Below are positions 15,823-23,233 of a stretch of DNA of 64,000 nt, in pieces (the stretch's first letter is position 1; each line of letters starts with the position of its first letter). A model generated the notes under the pieces. It saw only the letters and a program-made list of their open reading frames with translations. It did no database searches and was not told the DNA's origin. Source of the DNA: CAXXOK01 sp963666755 (lineage in GTDB: Bacteria; Bacillota; Clostridia; Christensenellales; Aristaeellaceae); NCBI GenBank assembly GCA_963666755.2, contig CAXXGW010000002.1:139082-203081 (forward strand), read 5' to 3'. The position numbers and the translations under genes were made by a program.

Positions 15823-15925
15823 GGGTGATGCACGGCGCGCGGATCATGCAGCTGTGGCAACGCGGGAAGCAGCGCCGCGCCGGGCACTCCCTCTGCAGGC
15901 ACCAGTGGCGCGCCTCCTCAGGCAT
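15695..15925 (-). CDS. Cysteine-rich small ORF, possible zinc-binding phage protein
   Basis: A 76-residue frame with ten cysteines in the first 55 residues, several in pairs such as Cys-Phe-Pro-Arg-Cys-His-Ser-Cys and Cys-Cys-Arg-Gly-Cys-Glu-Phe. This is the pattern of small zinc-ribbon proteins often found just before phage methylases. Its ATG overlaps the endolysin stop codon by 8 bases, and its 3' part overlaps the start of the methylase remnant in another frame. There is no separate ribosome-binding site ahead of the ATG. It may be real or a fragment. Confidence 0.35.
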   Translation of the reverse strand: MPEEARHWCLQRECPARRCFPRCHSCMIRAPCITRVTAPDCCRGCEFLGDGKCEVFQNAGLRFLPHGLHDRHEGIS

Positions 15926-16730
15926 CGGCCATCGCCGCCTGCCGCGCCTCTGCCAGCGCCGCCCATGTTTTCGGGCCTACGATGCCGTCGGCCGTCAGCC
16001 CCTGCGCCCTCTGGAACGCGCGCACCGCCGCGTCTGTGGCCGGGCCGAAGTCGCTGTCCTCGGCGATCCCGCCCGCGCCCTGCACGTCGTTCAGCCACGT
16101 CTGCAGCCGCCGCACCGCGCCGCCCTTGCAGCCGCGCCGCACGGTGTAGAACTTGCTTACGTCCAACACATCTGCTGCGCTCAACCCTTCCGGGTTGTCC
16201 TTGGCGGTGTCCTCCGCGCTGAGCGTTCCGCCGACCCCTACGCCGATGGGAATGTCCACTCCGGCATAGTCGATTTCCTTGAACAGGATCACGTGCGTCC
16301 AGCCGTTGGAAAGCGTGCTGCCTGCCACCCGGCCCATGGTGCTGCCGGAGTGTACCACGTTGCACACGCGGCTTTTTCCGTTCTTGTCTGTATCCGTTAG
16401 CGCCTTTTCGCCCACATACAGACCCACATGCGTGGCATCCCCCAGCCCGTCGCCCCGGTACTTCGCGGGCGTGCCGCCGCTCACGTCCTCCACAATCAGC
16501 AGGCCTGCGCCGGGCACCAGCTTGCCCTCAGCCTTCGCATTGGCAAGCGTCGCCAGATACGCCGCCGCGTTGCGGTACATGTCGTTGCTGCCCGCATACG
16601 CCATGTGCCCGCCGCAGGAATTTACGCAAAACTCGACAAACGCCTGGCAATCCATTTCCGCGTATGTATGCCCCTCGGCCACCGCCGCGACCGCGCGTGC
16701 TGCAACCGCAGCCCCCGTTGGTTTACGCAT
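15918..16730 (-). CDS. Phage endolysin: NlpC/P60-like peptidase + peptidoglycan-binding domain
   Basis: A 270-residue protein. Residues 20-160 look like an NlpC/P60-type cysteine peptidase: Asp-Cys-Gln-Ala-Phe-Val-Glu-Phe with the nucleophile near residue 28, and the partner histidine in Ala-Thr-His-Val-Gly-Leu-Tyr-Val-Gly near residue 101. Residues 200-262 form a PG_binding_1 domain (Val-Arg-Arg-Leu-Gln-Thr-Trp-Leu-Asn, Asp-Phe-Gly-Pro-Ala-Thr, Val-Gly-Pro-Lys-Thr-Trp). There is no signal peptide, which fits holin-dependent export. It is the best preserved phage gene of the element and would cut the peptide part of the cell wall. Confidence 0.85.
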   Translation of the reverse strand: MRKPTGAAVAARAVAAVAEGHTYAEMDCQAFVEFCVNSCGGHMAYAGSNDMYRNAAAYLATLANAKAEGKLVPGAGLLIVEDVSGGTPAKYRGDGLGDATHVGLYVGEKALTDTDKNGKSRVCNVVHSGSTMGRVAGSTLSNGWTHVILFKEIDYAGVDIPIGVGVGGTLSAEDTAKDNPEGLSAADVLDVSKFYTVRRGCKGGAVRRLQTWLNDVQGAGGIAEDSDFGPATDAAVRAFQRAQGLTADGIVGPKTWAALAEARQAAMADA

Positions 16731-16882
16731 GGAATCCCTCCCTTTTTCTATGTAAAAGGCGAGCCTTGCAGCCCGCCTTTCCGGTATATAGAATATTCGC
16801 TCTGGATTTCAGCACACAATGATGTGAAAAGCCGTTCTCACGTTCAGCAGGCTACATCCCGCTCCATGGCTACCTCCTACTC

Positions 16883-17275
16883 TTAAGCAATCCCGTAGAT
16901 GCGCTGCGGGATTGCGTGCCCAGTCGTATTGTATTCGTTTACATCGCCATTCTTGGAACCCAAGCCGAATGTTACGACGTTTGTCGAAAGGTTCACCGAG
17001 AACGAACGGCCACCGATATTCTCGGTGACCATTGCGCCGGCATTGCCAAACGTAGTCCCGCTCCGCCCACCGATGTAAAACAGCAGCATGGACGAGAGCA
17101 CCCCGTATTCCAGGTACTCCACCCCAATGACGGTATAAAGCCCGATGCTTGGCACCGTAATGGACTGCGAACCAAACGCAGCGGTGGGCGCAGGATTTGT
17201 CCAAAGGACGGTTGTCGAAAAACCCGGCCCGGCAGGTCCCTGCGGCCCGGTATCGCCGGGGTACGACTTCTGCAT
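16883..17275 (-). pseudogene. C-terminal remnant of a phage tail fibre or collar protein
   Basis: The frame starts with a short collagen-like Gly-x-x stretch (Gly-Asp-Thr-Gly-Pro-Gln-Gly-Pro-Ala-Gly-Pro-Gly) followed by about 110 residues of beta-rich sequence, typical of the distal part of Clostridia phage fibre proteins. At only 130 residues it lacks the long N-terminal trunk, and the upstream sequence belongs to an HNH endonuclease fragment in another frame. This is the scar of a large deletion in the late region. Confidence 0.6.
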
Positions 17276-17414
17276 CCCGAACCCTTCCGCGCCCGCCCTT
17301 TTGGTAGCGCTCCATGCAATTGCAACACAGGTAGTTGTCCAGTCACATTTGCTCAGTCGCCGCCGCTTTCCACGCGGCCGTGTGGTAGAAGGGGTAGCTT
17401 TCCTTGTGATACAT
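17255..17414 (-). pseudogene. HNH endonuclease N-terminal remnant with in-frame stop
   Basis: From an ATG at 17414 the frame reads Met-Tyr-His-Lys-Glu-Ser...Phe-Tyr-His-Thr-Ala-Ala-Trp-Lys, then a TGA at 17345-17343. The same frame goes on with Asn-Tyr-Leu-Cys-Cys-Asn-Cys and Arg-Val-Arg-Asp-Ala-Glu-Val-Val. This is the start of a phage HNH nuclease (tryptophan helix, zinc cysteines), but the sequence ends exactly where the catalytic His-His should follow and runs into the tail-fibre fragment. Confidence 0.55.
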
Positions 17415-17594
17415 TGCTTTCACCCCACGCAAAAGGGCGGCCCTTTCGGGTCGTCCTGTGTGCTTAATTTGCAAGTCAATCGAAACACCGTAAAGGGTGC
17501 GTGGGTAGAGTCTATGTAGTGCATAAACGATTTATATAATAACAATTTTGGGTATATGCGGTGCATATAGCTGAACATGCAGCGTATGTCTATT

Positions 17595-18140
17595 TTATTC
17601 CTTCTCCCCTTTGTCATGTGTTATTGTGCTTCGTGAAAAAACTAAAACAATAGTTGAGATATAAATCACGAAGACAAGAACTTCAATAATTACTACTAAC
17701 TTGGCCACGACTGATCTGGGGTGTATATCGCCGTATCCCACCGTAGAGAATGTCATAACGCTAAAGTATAAAAAGTCTACATACATCTCAAACGCAGTCG
17801 TAAAGGATAATCCATAGAAACTATTGGTATCGAACCAATATATGACAATATACGCCAATGCAAACAGATGAATCACGTGAAAAACAGATACAAAGTAGTC
17901 TGCCCTCATCAATGTTGTGAGCTCAGGCCTTCGAATATTCTTCGAAATGTCCCTGAGATATATTATGACGAAAAACAAGCCAAGTCCCAACGTAATAAAT
18001 AGGACAATAGCTTTCGCTGCAAAGCTTTCAATACCATGCAAAGTACATGCAAATGTTCCCAAAATGCTTTGGATTATTATAGTAATGGTTATTAGGATAA
18101 TGCCTTTTATGTTATCACTAATTTCTGATCTTTTTTCCAT
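17595..18140 (-). CDS. Small potassium channel protein (Ion_trans_2 type)
   Basis: A 181-residue membrane protein with four hydrophobic helices (about 11-31, 41-62, 84-104 and 148-168). The pore signature Thr-Val-Gly-Tyr-Gly-Asp-Ile lies at 133-139 before the last helix, so the last pair is a classical 2TM pore unit. It has no RCK domain. The ATG at 18140 was chosen because a ggggag site sits just upstream; the longer frame from 18212 lacks one. The gene is AT-rich and solitary in the integrated element. A role in conversion or defence by membrane depolarisation is possible, but only inferred from location. Confidence 0.8.
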   Translation of the reverse strand: MEKRSEISDNIKGIILITITIIIQSILGTFACTLHGIESFAAKAIVLFITLGLGLFFVIIYLRDISKNIRRPELTTLMRADYFVSVFHVIHLFALAYIVIYWFDTNSFYGLSFTTAFEMYVDFLYFSVMTFSTVGYGDIHPRSVVAKLVVIIEVLVFVIYISTIVLVFSRSTITHDKGEKE

Positions 18141-18230
18141 GATTTCTCCCCTCGTGTAGCCCACATTAGTGTATATTATCAAACCTTTGAAGCGATTTTG
18201 ATTTAAATGCATATACTGACTTATTGAAAT

Positions 18231-18252
18231 AAGCGGACTTCATTGTCCGCTT
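18231..18252. repeat. Hairpin repeat aagcggac...gtccgctt, copy 1
   Basis: A perfect 8-bp stem with a 6-nt loop. The same 20 bases recur at 19062-19081 immediately ahead of the Xre-type regulator gene. The two copies flank the 47-residue ORF and a gene-free stretch. Confidence 0.6.
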
Positions 18253-18337
18253 CAGGCCGTAAGAAAACTCCCGGCGTGGAGGCTTTTTTGACAATCTGGG
18301 CCGCACTAAATGCCCTGCCATGTAGTGCGGCTTTCAA

Positions 18338-18481
18338 TTACCTAGTTAACGACAGTAGCAAATAGATAATCCACAACAACCTTGAAATACAATTGATTAG
18401 GGTGCAGACCTTATCAATTGCGTTCATGGTAAGAATCATCACTTGCCAAACGACATTCATCAAATAATCATATCGACTCAT
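18338..18481 (-). CDS. 47-residue hydrophobic small protein
   Basis: A short ORF with a very strong site (gagaggagg, 7 bases before the ATG at 18481). The product starts Met-Ser-Arg-Tyr-Asp-Tyr-Leu and is almost wholly hydrophobic from residue 8, ending in a segment Leu-Leu-Trp-Ile-Ile-Tyr-Leu-Leu-Leu-Ser-Leu before Thr-Arg. The longer frame from 18589 has no such site. The size and composition resemble small membrane toxins or phage accessory peptides, but no family is recognised. A stem gccgcacta/tagtgcggc lies just downstream (18300-18332). Confidence 0.5.
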   Translation of the reverse strand: MSRYDYLMNVVWQVMILTMNAIDKVCTLINCISRLLWIIYLLLSLTR

Positions 18482-18933
18482 ATCTGATCCTCCTCTCCGA
18501 AGATTGAAGAAATCAGATGGCGGAGAACCAGCCCTTAACTTGGCAATCTGCAACATTTCTTGTGCAAGCGGTATCGTACAATGGGGCACTTCATTGCTTG
18601 GATGGCACTCTCACTGATACATTGCCAAATGGAGAGTAAGAATCGCAGGGGATTCAATACCTCTATGCAGAACACGCTTTATGTGGAGTAAGAACTGATA
18701 ACGCCGCGTGTTTATTTACCAAGGAAACGTCATCAGAGAATTTTCTTCTTTTGCCGAATCTGATTATTATTCAGGGTAGGTTAGTGCCTCCTCCATTTTG
18801 AATTATAACTCTGGATATAATTGCTGTAAATAGACAATATGACCATCAATATACATTTCCACTTGGAGTTAAACTAAAGTGCGGCCCCCTTCCGGGAGCC
18901 GCCAGGCGGCCAAAAAACTCGTTCTGTACAGGA

Positions 18934-18973
18934 GCATCTTGGCTCGCCGCTTATGGCGGCATCGCCAAGATGC
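18934..18973. other. 40-nt nested dyad in a gene-free stretch
   Basis: gcatcttggc (18934-18943) pairs perfectly with gccaagatgc (18964-18973), and inside it gccgc pairs with gcggc. It is the only strong structure in the gene-free stretch 18590-19090, apart from the second hairpin repeat at 19062. There is no T run on either strand, so it is not an obvious terminator. It could be part of an RNA or a binding site. Confidence 0.45.
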
Positions 18974-19090
18974 TTGCGGTTACACCAATTGGAACGCTGG
19001 GGTTCCACCCTAACCCCGCCAAAGGATCTTCAGCCCTATAGAAGCCCATTTTGACGACCTGAAGCGGACTTCATTGTCCGCCTATACTTT

Positions 19091-19576
19091 ATGCTAAGAA
19101 GAACAGATGCTGACCTGAAGCAATCCGACCTTGCATCAATCCTTGGAATTACACAAAACATGGTGTCGAATTATGAAAATGGGCGAGACGTTCCACCAGA
19201 AGTTCTTGCCGGCTATTCCAAGCATTTTAACGTATCTGCCGATTTTCTACTTGGTATTACTTCCTCACCCTCGCCTGCAAATGCAAATGCGCTCAAACCA
19301 TTCGACTTGCTTTATTCTGCCGAGCGCGGCAGTTTCTCCATGAACGATATTCTCGCGCTTACCCGCCAGTTCACCAACTACTACGCTGCCGGCGCGCCCG
19401 CAGGCGCGGCCCCCATGCAAGCCTTCAAGGGATATCTGGCTGCCATGGGCGGGGTGCTGTCTGCCGCCGCCGCAAAGGATATTGCCGCCCTGCTCATTCA
19501 GGTCAATGCGCTGGGCGCCTGCTGTCTGCAGGCCAATGAGATTCTGACCACCTTCATGGCCAACCAGAAGGGGTAA
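19091..19576 (+). CDS. Xre-family transcriptional regulator of the integrated element
   Basis: A 161-residue protein. Residues 9-56 form a Cro/C1-type helix-turn-helix (Lys-Gln-Ser-Asp-Leu-Ala-Ser-Ile-Leu-Gly-Ile-Thr-Gln-Asn-Met-Val-Ser-Asn-Tyr-Glu, then Phe-Asn-Val-Ser-Ala-Asp-Phe-Leu-Leu-Gly). The C-terminal 90 residues are alanine-rich and unrecognised. The N-terminus lacks about six residues usually seen before the first helix. There is no clear ribosome-binding site, and a repeated hairpin lies directly before the ATG, so the start may be damaged or the message leaderless. It lies upstream of the integrase on the same strand and probably regulates the element. Confidence 0.72.
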   Translation: MLRRTDADLKQSDLASILGITQNMVSNYENGRDVPPEVLAGYSKHFNVSADFLLGITSSPSPANANALKPFDLLYSAERGSFSMNDILALTRQFTNYYAAGAPAGAAPMQAFKGYLAAMGGVLSAAAAKDIAALLIQVNALGACCLQANEILTTFMANQKG

Positions 19577-19602
19577 TGCATCTCTGTAACGCATAACTAC
19601 CC

Positions 19603-19636
19603 CCGCCGGTAACACCCCGCAGGGGCAAACCGGCGG
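19603..19636. terminator. Nested hairpin between regulator and integrase
   Basis: ccgccggt pairs with accggcgg, with an inner cccc/gggg stem. It lies 27 bases after the regulator stop. There is no clear T run, so it may be a weak terminator or simply a structured leader of the integrase. Confidence 0.45.
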
Positions 19637-19750
19637 CAGGTGTATCATATCAAATCCTTATTTCTCAACGCTTTACAGCACTTTTTTTCATTTGTAACAC
19701 GAAAACACATAGATTTTAATAACCCCCCTCAACAATTTTGGAGGATAGAT

Positions 19751-21076
19751 ATGGCGACCATCGAAAAGCGCGGCGCGTTCAGCTGGCGCATCGGCGTAAA
19801 GATCAAGCAGCCGGACGGAACCTTTGAATGGGTGCGTAACTCCATCAAGTTTCCAGAAGGCACGCCCGAAGCCGCCATGCGTAAGCGGGTCGAGATGGAG
19901 GCCGCCCGCATGGAGCTGGATGCCGAAACCGGCGCGCTGCAGCAAAGGCAAGAGGAAACCCTCGCCACCTTCGCCGAGCTCTACGTCGCAGAATATCTCC
20001 GCCCCAACTGCTCGCCCAACTACGTGCATACCATCACCCATATGCTGGAGCGCCGCATCCTGCCGGAGCTGGGCGATGTACCCCTGCATAAACTTACCCC
20101 GCTGATGCTGGAGCGCTTCATCAACTCCCTGCGCAACGCCCCAAAGCGCGGCACCGCCTTGCCGCCGGATCAGCGCAAGCGCAAGCCCACCCAGGATGAA
20201 ATTGACCGCTACGCAGAAAAACAGCAGGCCGCGCCCGAAACCCTCAGCGACCGCACCGTCCTGCATTATTACAACTGCCTCAGCGGCCTGTTTAAGCAGG
20301 CCGTCCGCTGGGATAAGCTCTCCGCCAACCCCATGGATAAAGTCACCCGTCCCCATTTCAAGCGCAAGAAAATGAACTTTCTCGACGACGATCAGGCTGT
20401 GCAGCTGCTCCGCGCGTTGGCCGGAGAAGAGGATATGTCCTTTCGCGCCGCTGTTCTGCTTGCCCTCACCTGCGGCCTGCGCCTGGGCGAGGTCGGCGGC
20501 CTGCGCTTTGAGGATGTCGACTTTGCCAAAGGCACCATCGATATTTCCCGCGCCCGCAAGTATACCCCCGAGGAAGGCAACTTCATCGGCGATCCCAAAA
20601 CCGAGGAAAGCAACCGCCTGATTTCCCTGCCTGTTGCGCTGCTGGTGCTCCTGAGCGAAACCCGGAAATACCAGCAGGAGGTCGCTACTATCCTCGGCGA
20701 TCGCTGGCGCGGCGATGGCACCATCGTCTGCAGCTGGGACGGTTCCCCACTTCATCACGATACGCCCAGCAAGCAGTGGCGCAAATTCGCAGATCACAAC
20801 GGTTTCCCCGGCGTGCGCTTTCATGATCTGCGCCATACGCACGCATCGCTCCTGCTGGCCAACAACGTGGATGCCGTCGCCGTCGCTTCCCGTCTGGGCC
20901 ACAGCGATGCCGAAACCACCCTGCGCGAATACGCTCACGCCCTCCGCAAGCGCGATCTGGCCGCCGCCGAGGTCATGCAGCAGCTGTTCAAAGCCCAGCA
21001 AACCCCTGCCGAAGAGCTTGACCGCCTCGAATCCCTGCACCCCGCCATCACCTTCAGCCCAGCCCGTAAACCATAA
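19751..21076 (+). CDS. int: Tyrosine recombinase/integrase
   Basis: A 441-residue site-specific recombinase. An N-terminal arm-binding domain (about 1-60) is followed by a SAM-like core-binding domain (75-170) and the catalytic domain (about 215-430). Catalytic residues are visible: the first Arg in Cys-Gly-Leu-Arg-Leu-Gly-Glu, the His-x-x-Arg box in Phe-His-Asp-Leu-Arg-His-Thr-His, the Leu-Gly-His-Ser, and the Tyr in Leu-Arg-Glu-Tyr-Ala-His. The start at 19751 follows ggagg by 6 bases; the longer frame from 19640 is not supported. It ends 230 bp before the tRNA-Pro attachment site, the usual place of an integrase gene. All catalytic residues are intact, so it could be active. Confidence 0.93.
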   Translation: MATIEKRGAFSWRIGVKIKQPDGTFEWVRNSIKFPEGTPEAAMRKRVEMEAARMELDAETGALQQRQEETLATFAELYVAEYLRPNCSPNYVHTITHMLERRILPELGDVPLHKLTPLMLERFINSLRNAPKRGTALPPDQRKRKPTQDEIDRYAEKQQAAPETLSDRTVLHYYNCLSGLFKQAVRWDKLSANPMDKVTRPHFKRKKMNFLDDDQAVQLLRALAGEEDMSFRAAVLLALTCGLRLGEVGGLRFEDVDFAKGTIDISRARKYTPEEGNFIGDPKTEESNRLISLPVALLVLLSETRKYQQEVATILGDRWRGDGTIVCSWDGSPLHHDTPSKQWRKFADHNGFPGVRFHDLRHTHASLLLANNVDAVAVASRLGHSDAETTLREYAHALRKRDLAAAEVMQQLFKAQQTPAEELDRLESLHPAITFSPARKP

Positions 21077-21172
21077 GCATATAGCGACGCAGCCAAACAG
21101 GCAGCGGGCAACACGGTATTCTATTGTCGAGAATTTTTTAAAAACGCTGTCCAAAGTCAGGGCATATACAAA

Positions 21173-21205
21173 AAGGCGACCGCACATAGCGGCCGCCTTT
21201 GTTTG
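21173..21205 (+). terminator. Terminator after the integrase
   Basis: aaggcg-ccgc and gcgg-cgcctt form a stem with one internal mismatch, followed by tttgttt. It lies 97 bases past the integrase stop and just inside attR. Confidence 0.7.
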
Positions 21206-21308
21206 CCGTTTTCCCCACTTTTCCCCAATATTTTCCCCATTTTGCCTTTTCATGCCAAAATCGGCGGTTTGCCTTTTCAGCAAACCACCGATTTATAAGG
21301 GTTTCATG

Positions 21309-21353
21309 TGGTCGAGGTGACAGGATTTGAACCTGCGACCTTTTGGTCCCGAA
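21309..21353 (-). repeat. attR: 45-bp direct repeat inside tRNA-Pro
   Basis: Identical to the tRNA-Pro fragment at 9876-9920. It is the right boundary of the integrated element and supplies the 3' end of the functional tRNA gene. Confidence 0.92.
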
Positions 21354-21385
21354 CCAAACGCGCTACCAAACTGCGCTACACCTCG
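21309..21385 (-). tRNA. tRNA-Pro(CGG)
   Basis: A complete cloverleaf on the minus strand: acceptor stem cgaggtg/cacctcg, D stem gcgc/gcgc, anticodon stem tttgg/ccaaa with loop ttcggga (anticodon CGG), T arm with ttcaaat, discriminator A and encoded CCA. The 3' 45 bases (21309-21353) are duplicated at 9876-9920. The integrated element therefore used this gene as its attachment site and restored a full gene here. Confidence 0.95.
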
Positions 21386-21404
21386 ACGTGCTTATGAAAG
21401 GAGC

Positions 21405-21480
21405 TGGAGCCAATAAAGGGACTCGAACCCTTGACCTGCGGTTTACGAAACCGCTGCTCTACCAACTGAGCTATATTGGC
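21405..21480 (-). tRNA. tRNA-Thr(CGT)
   Basis: A complete cloverleaf on the minus strand: acceptor gccaata/tattggc, D arm agctcagttggtagagc, anticodon stem gcggt/accgc with loop ttcgtaa (anticodon CGT), T loop ttcgagt, discriminator T and encoded CCA. It lies 19 bases upstream of tRNA-Pro, so the two are probably transcribed together. Confidence 0.95.
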
Positions 21481-21619
21481 GCGTCAGCGGTTGATATTAT
21501 AACAAATGGGTACTGGTTTGTCCAGCGTTTCCTTAAAAAAAGCAACGCCCGGTAACTCCCGGCAAGGGAGTCGGGCCATTAGCGCCCCTCCCCCTGCCGG
21601 TTCGGCGGCGTTCCTGCGC

Positions 21620-21830
21620 CCGGCAGCCTCATCCGCCGCAATGTTGCTCGGCCGCAGGCAACTCGTAATCCACCCTCGCCACTGTTAAGTTACTTGGTCG
21701 CAGGCAAGCCGTGACCCGCTCTCTCCGCCACAATGCTACTCGATCGCAAGCAACCCGTAATCCGCCCCCGCCGTTGCAAGGCCGCTTGGCCGCAGGTAAC
21801 CGATCCTCCGCCCCCACGTCTGCCCCTGTA
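21620..21830. repeat. Degenerate 46-bp tandem repeat (about four units)
   Basis: Units start at about 21645, 21691, 21737 and 21783 with variants of tgctcggccgcaggcaa, each followed by a stretch ending ccgccacaatgc-like. The exact 46-bp spacing is kept while the sequence has drifted. The gap 21486-21880 between tRNA-Thr and the TetR promoter contains no convincing gene. Confidence 0.65.
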
Positions 21831-21880
21831 AATCCAGCAAGCGCCTCCCCCTCTTCTCTCCTCCGCCCCACACAAGGGGC

Positions 21881-21922
21881 TTGACAACCTCTCCGGTTTC
21901 CGCTATATTTAACTTAGTTAAA
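21881..21922 (+). promoter_or_regulatory. Promoter and operator of the second TetR gene
   Basis: TTGACA (21881-21886), a 17-bp spacer and TATATT (21904-21909) form a good promoter. The palindrome tttaacttagttaaa (21908-21922) overlaps the -10 box and the start of transcription, exactly where a TetR repressor would block it. The TetR start codon follows at 21940. Confidence 0.85.
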
Positions 21923-21939
21923 CAAAAAGGAGGAGCCCC

Positions 21940-22527
21940 ATGCACACAGCGGATGCCCGGCAACGGTTGTTTGCCGCGGGCAAAACCATCCTCCGGGAGG
22001 AAGGCATGGAGGCCGTTACCGTACGCAGGCTTGCAGCCGCCGCCGCTTGCACCTACCCGCTTCTGTACCACTATTTCCCCAGTCTGGAAGCCTATTTCTG
22101 GGAGCTGCGCCTCTCCCTGATTGCGGATGTGGTCACGGAGCTGACCGCCCTCCCGCCGACGGCGGCCGATCCGGTGGAGGGGCTCAAGCAGACCTTCCGG
22201 GCCTATGCCGGGTATTTCTTTGGCAACCCCACGCTGTTTCGTTTCTTCTTCGCCCGCCCTTTCGTGCGGCCGGAGGGCGATACGCGCTATCCCGCGCTGG
22301 AGCAGTTTTTCCACAGCCAGTGGGCGGGTTCCTTTGCCGGGTTGGTACAAGCGGGGCTGCTCGCGGCAGCCGAGGTCGAAACCGTCGCCAAGACCCTGAT
22401 CTACGCCGTGCAGGGCATGATCCTGCTGGCCCTCTCCGCAAACGGCAGCCTGACCGAGGCCGCCGTGTATGCCGAAATCGACGCGCTGCTCGATTTCCTG
22501 CTCAGAAAGGAGCATCCCCATGACTGA
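21940..22527 (+). CDS. TetR/AcrR family transcriptional regulator
   Basis: A 195-residue regulator. The helix-turn-helix spans about residues 8-52 (Gly-Met-Glu-Ala-Val-Thr-Val-Arg-Arg-Leu-Ala-Ala, then Leu-Leu-Tyr-His-Tyr-Phe-Pro-Ser). The C-terminal domain contains a Phe-rich segment and is otherwise unremarkable. The start has an aaggagg site. The stop overlaps the next membrane-protein gene by 8 bases, so the regulator and that protein form an operon, most likely autoregulated through the palindrome overlapping the promoter. Confidence 0.9.
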   Translation: MHTADARQRLFAAGKTILREEGMEAVTVRRLAAAAACTYPLLYHYFPSLEAYFWELRLSLIADVVTELTALPPTAADPVEGLKQTFRAYAGYFFGNPTLFRFFFARPFVRPEGDTRYPALEQFFHSQWAGSFAGLVQAGLLAAAEVETVAKTLIYAVQGMILLALSANGSLTEAAVYAEIDALLDFLLRKEHPHD

Positions 22528-23233
22528 TACACAACCAACCCTTTCCTCTCCGGCCCGCTGGAAGGGCCTGCTCCGCGCCAGCGCCGGGCTGGGGCTGCTC
22601 ATGCTGCTGTTGATCCCGGCGCAGATGGCGGTTTACCTGCTTGCGCCTCCGCCCACAAGCGTCGAGGGCTTCTTTGCGCTGTACGCCGCCAACGGGCTGT
22701 TGGGCTTGCTCAGCCTGGATTTTCTTTACCTGCTGAATAACGGCATCCTGATCTTCCTGTACCTGTCGCTGGCGGTTCTGCTTTACAGCGAGAAGCCGTC
22801 GCTCACGGCGGCGGGGCTTGCGCTGGGGCTGATCGGCGTGGCGGCCTATTACCCCTCCAACCCCTGTTTTGAAATGCTGGCCCTCAGCAGCCGCTACACG
22901 GGCGCCACGGCGGCGGAACAGGCGCGGCTGCTCGCGGCGGGCGAGGCGCTGCTGGCCGGATATACGGGCACGGCGTTCAATGTGTACTACGTGTTCAACG
23001 CGCTCGCGCTTTTGTGCCTGAGCGGCGCCATGCTGCACAGCCGCCGGTTAGATCGAGCTACCGCCGTCTGGGGGCTGCTGGCCGGGGCGCTGATGGCCGT
23101 GCCCTCCACCGCCGGGCTGCCGGGCAAGATTCTGTCCCTGCTGTCGCTGGTGCCCTGGGCGGTATTTCTGGTGCGGATCAGCCTGCGCTTCCTGCGCAGC
23201 GCCCGCACCGCCGAGGCGCAGGCTATCGCCTGA
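22520..23233 (+). CDS. DUF4386-like membrane protein regulated with TetR
   Basis: A 237-residue membrane protein with about six helices, similar in layout to DUF4386-type proteins (unknown function), though the family match is uncertain. The start at 22520 has aaaggag upstream and overlaps the TetR gene. The last 27 codons plus about 48 bases of downstream sequence are repeated three more times immediately after the gene, each copy again ending in the same Ala-Ile-Ala stop context. The gene itself is intact. Confidence 0.75.
   Translation: MTDTQPTLSSPARWKGLLRASAGLGLLMLLLIPAQMAVYLLAPPPTSVEGFFALYAANGLLGLLSLDFLYLLNNGILIFLYLSLAVLLYSEKPSLTAAGLALGLIGVAAYYPSNPCFEMLALSSRYTGATAAEQARLLAAGEALLAGYTGTAFNVYYVFNALALLCLSGAMLHSRRLDRATAVWGLLAGALMAVPSTAGLPGKILSLLSLVPWAVFLVRISLRFLRSARTAEAQAIA

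Larger units (their letters stand above)
9921..21353. mobile_element. Integrated element (~11.4 kb) in tRNA-Pro, degenerate prophage with cargo
   Basis: The element is bounded by the 45-bp repeats at 9876-9920 and 21309-21353. It encodes a tyrosine recombinase next to the right boundary, an Xre-type regulator, a run of phage late genes on the minus strand (HNH and tail-fibre remnants, endolysin, methylase, lysis-module proteins, holin) and cargo genes at both ends. No terminase, portal, capsid, tail-tube or replication genes are present, so it cannot be a complete phage. The left 3.5 kb is clearly AT-richer than the rest, which suggests a separate acquisition. It is either a decayed prophage or a satellite-like element. 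Confidence 0.88.
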
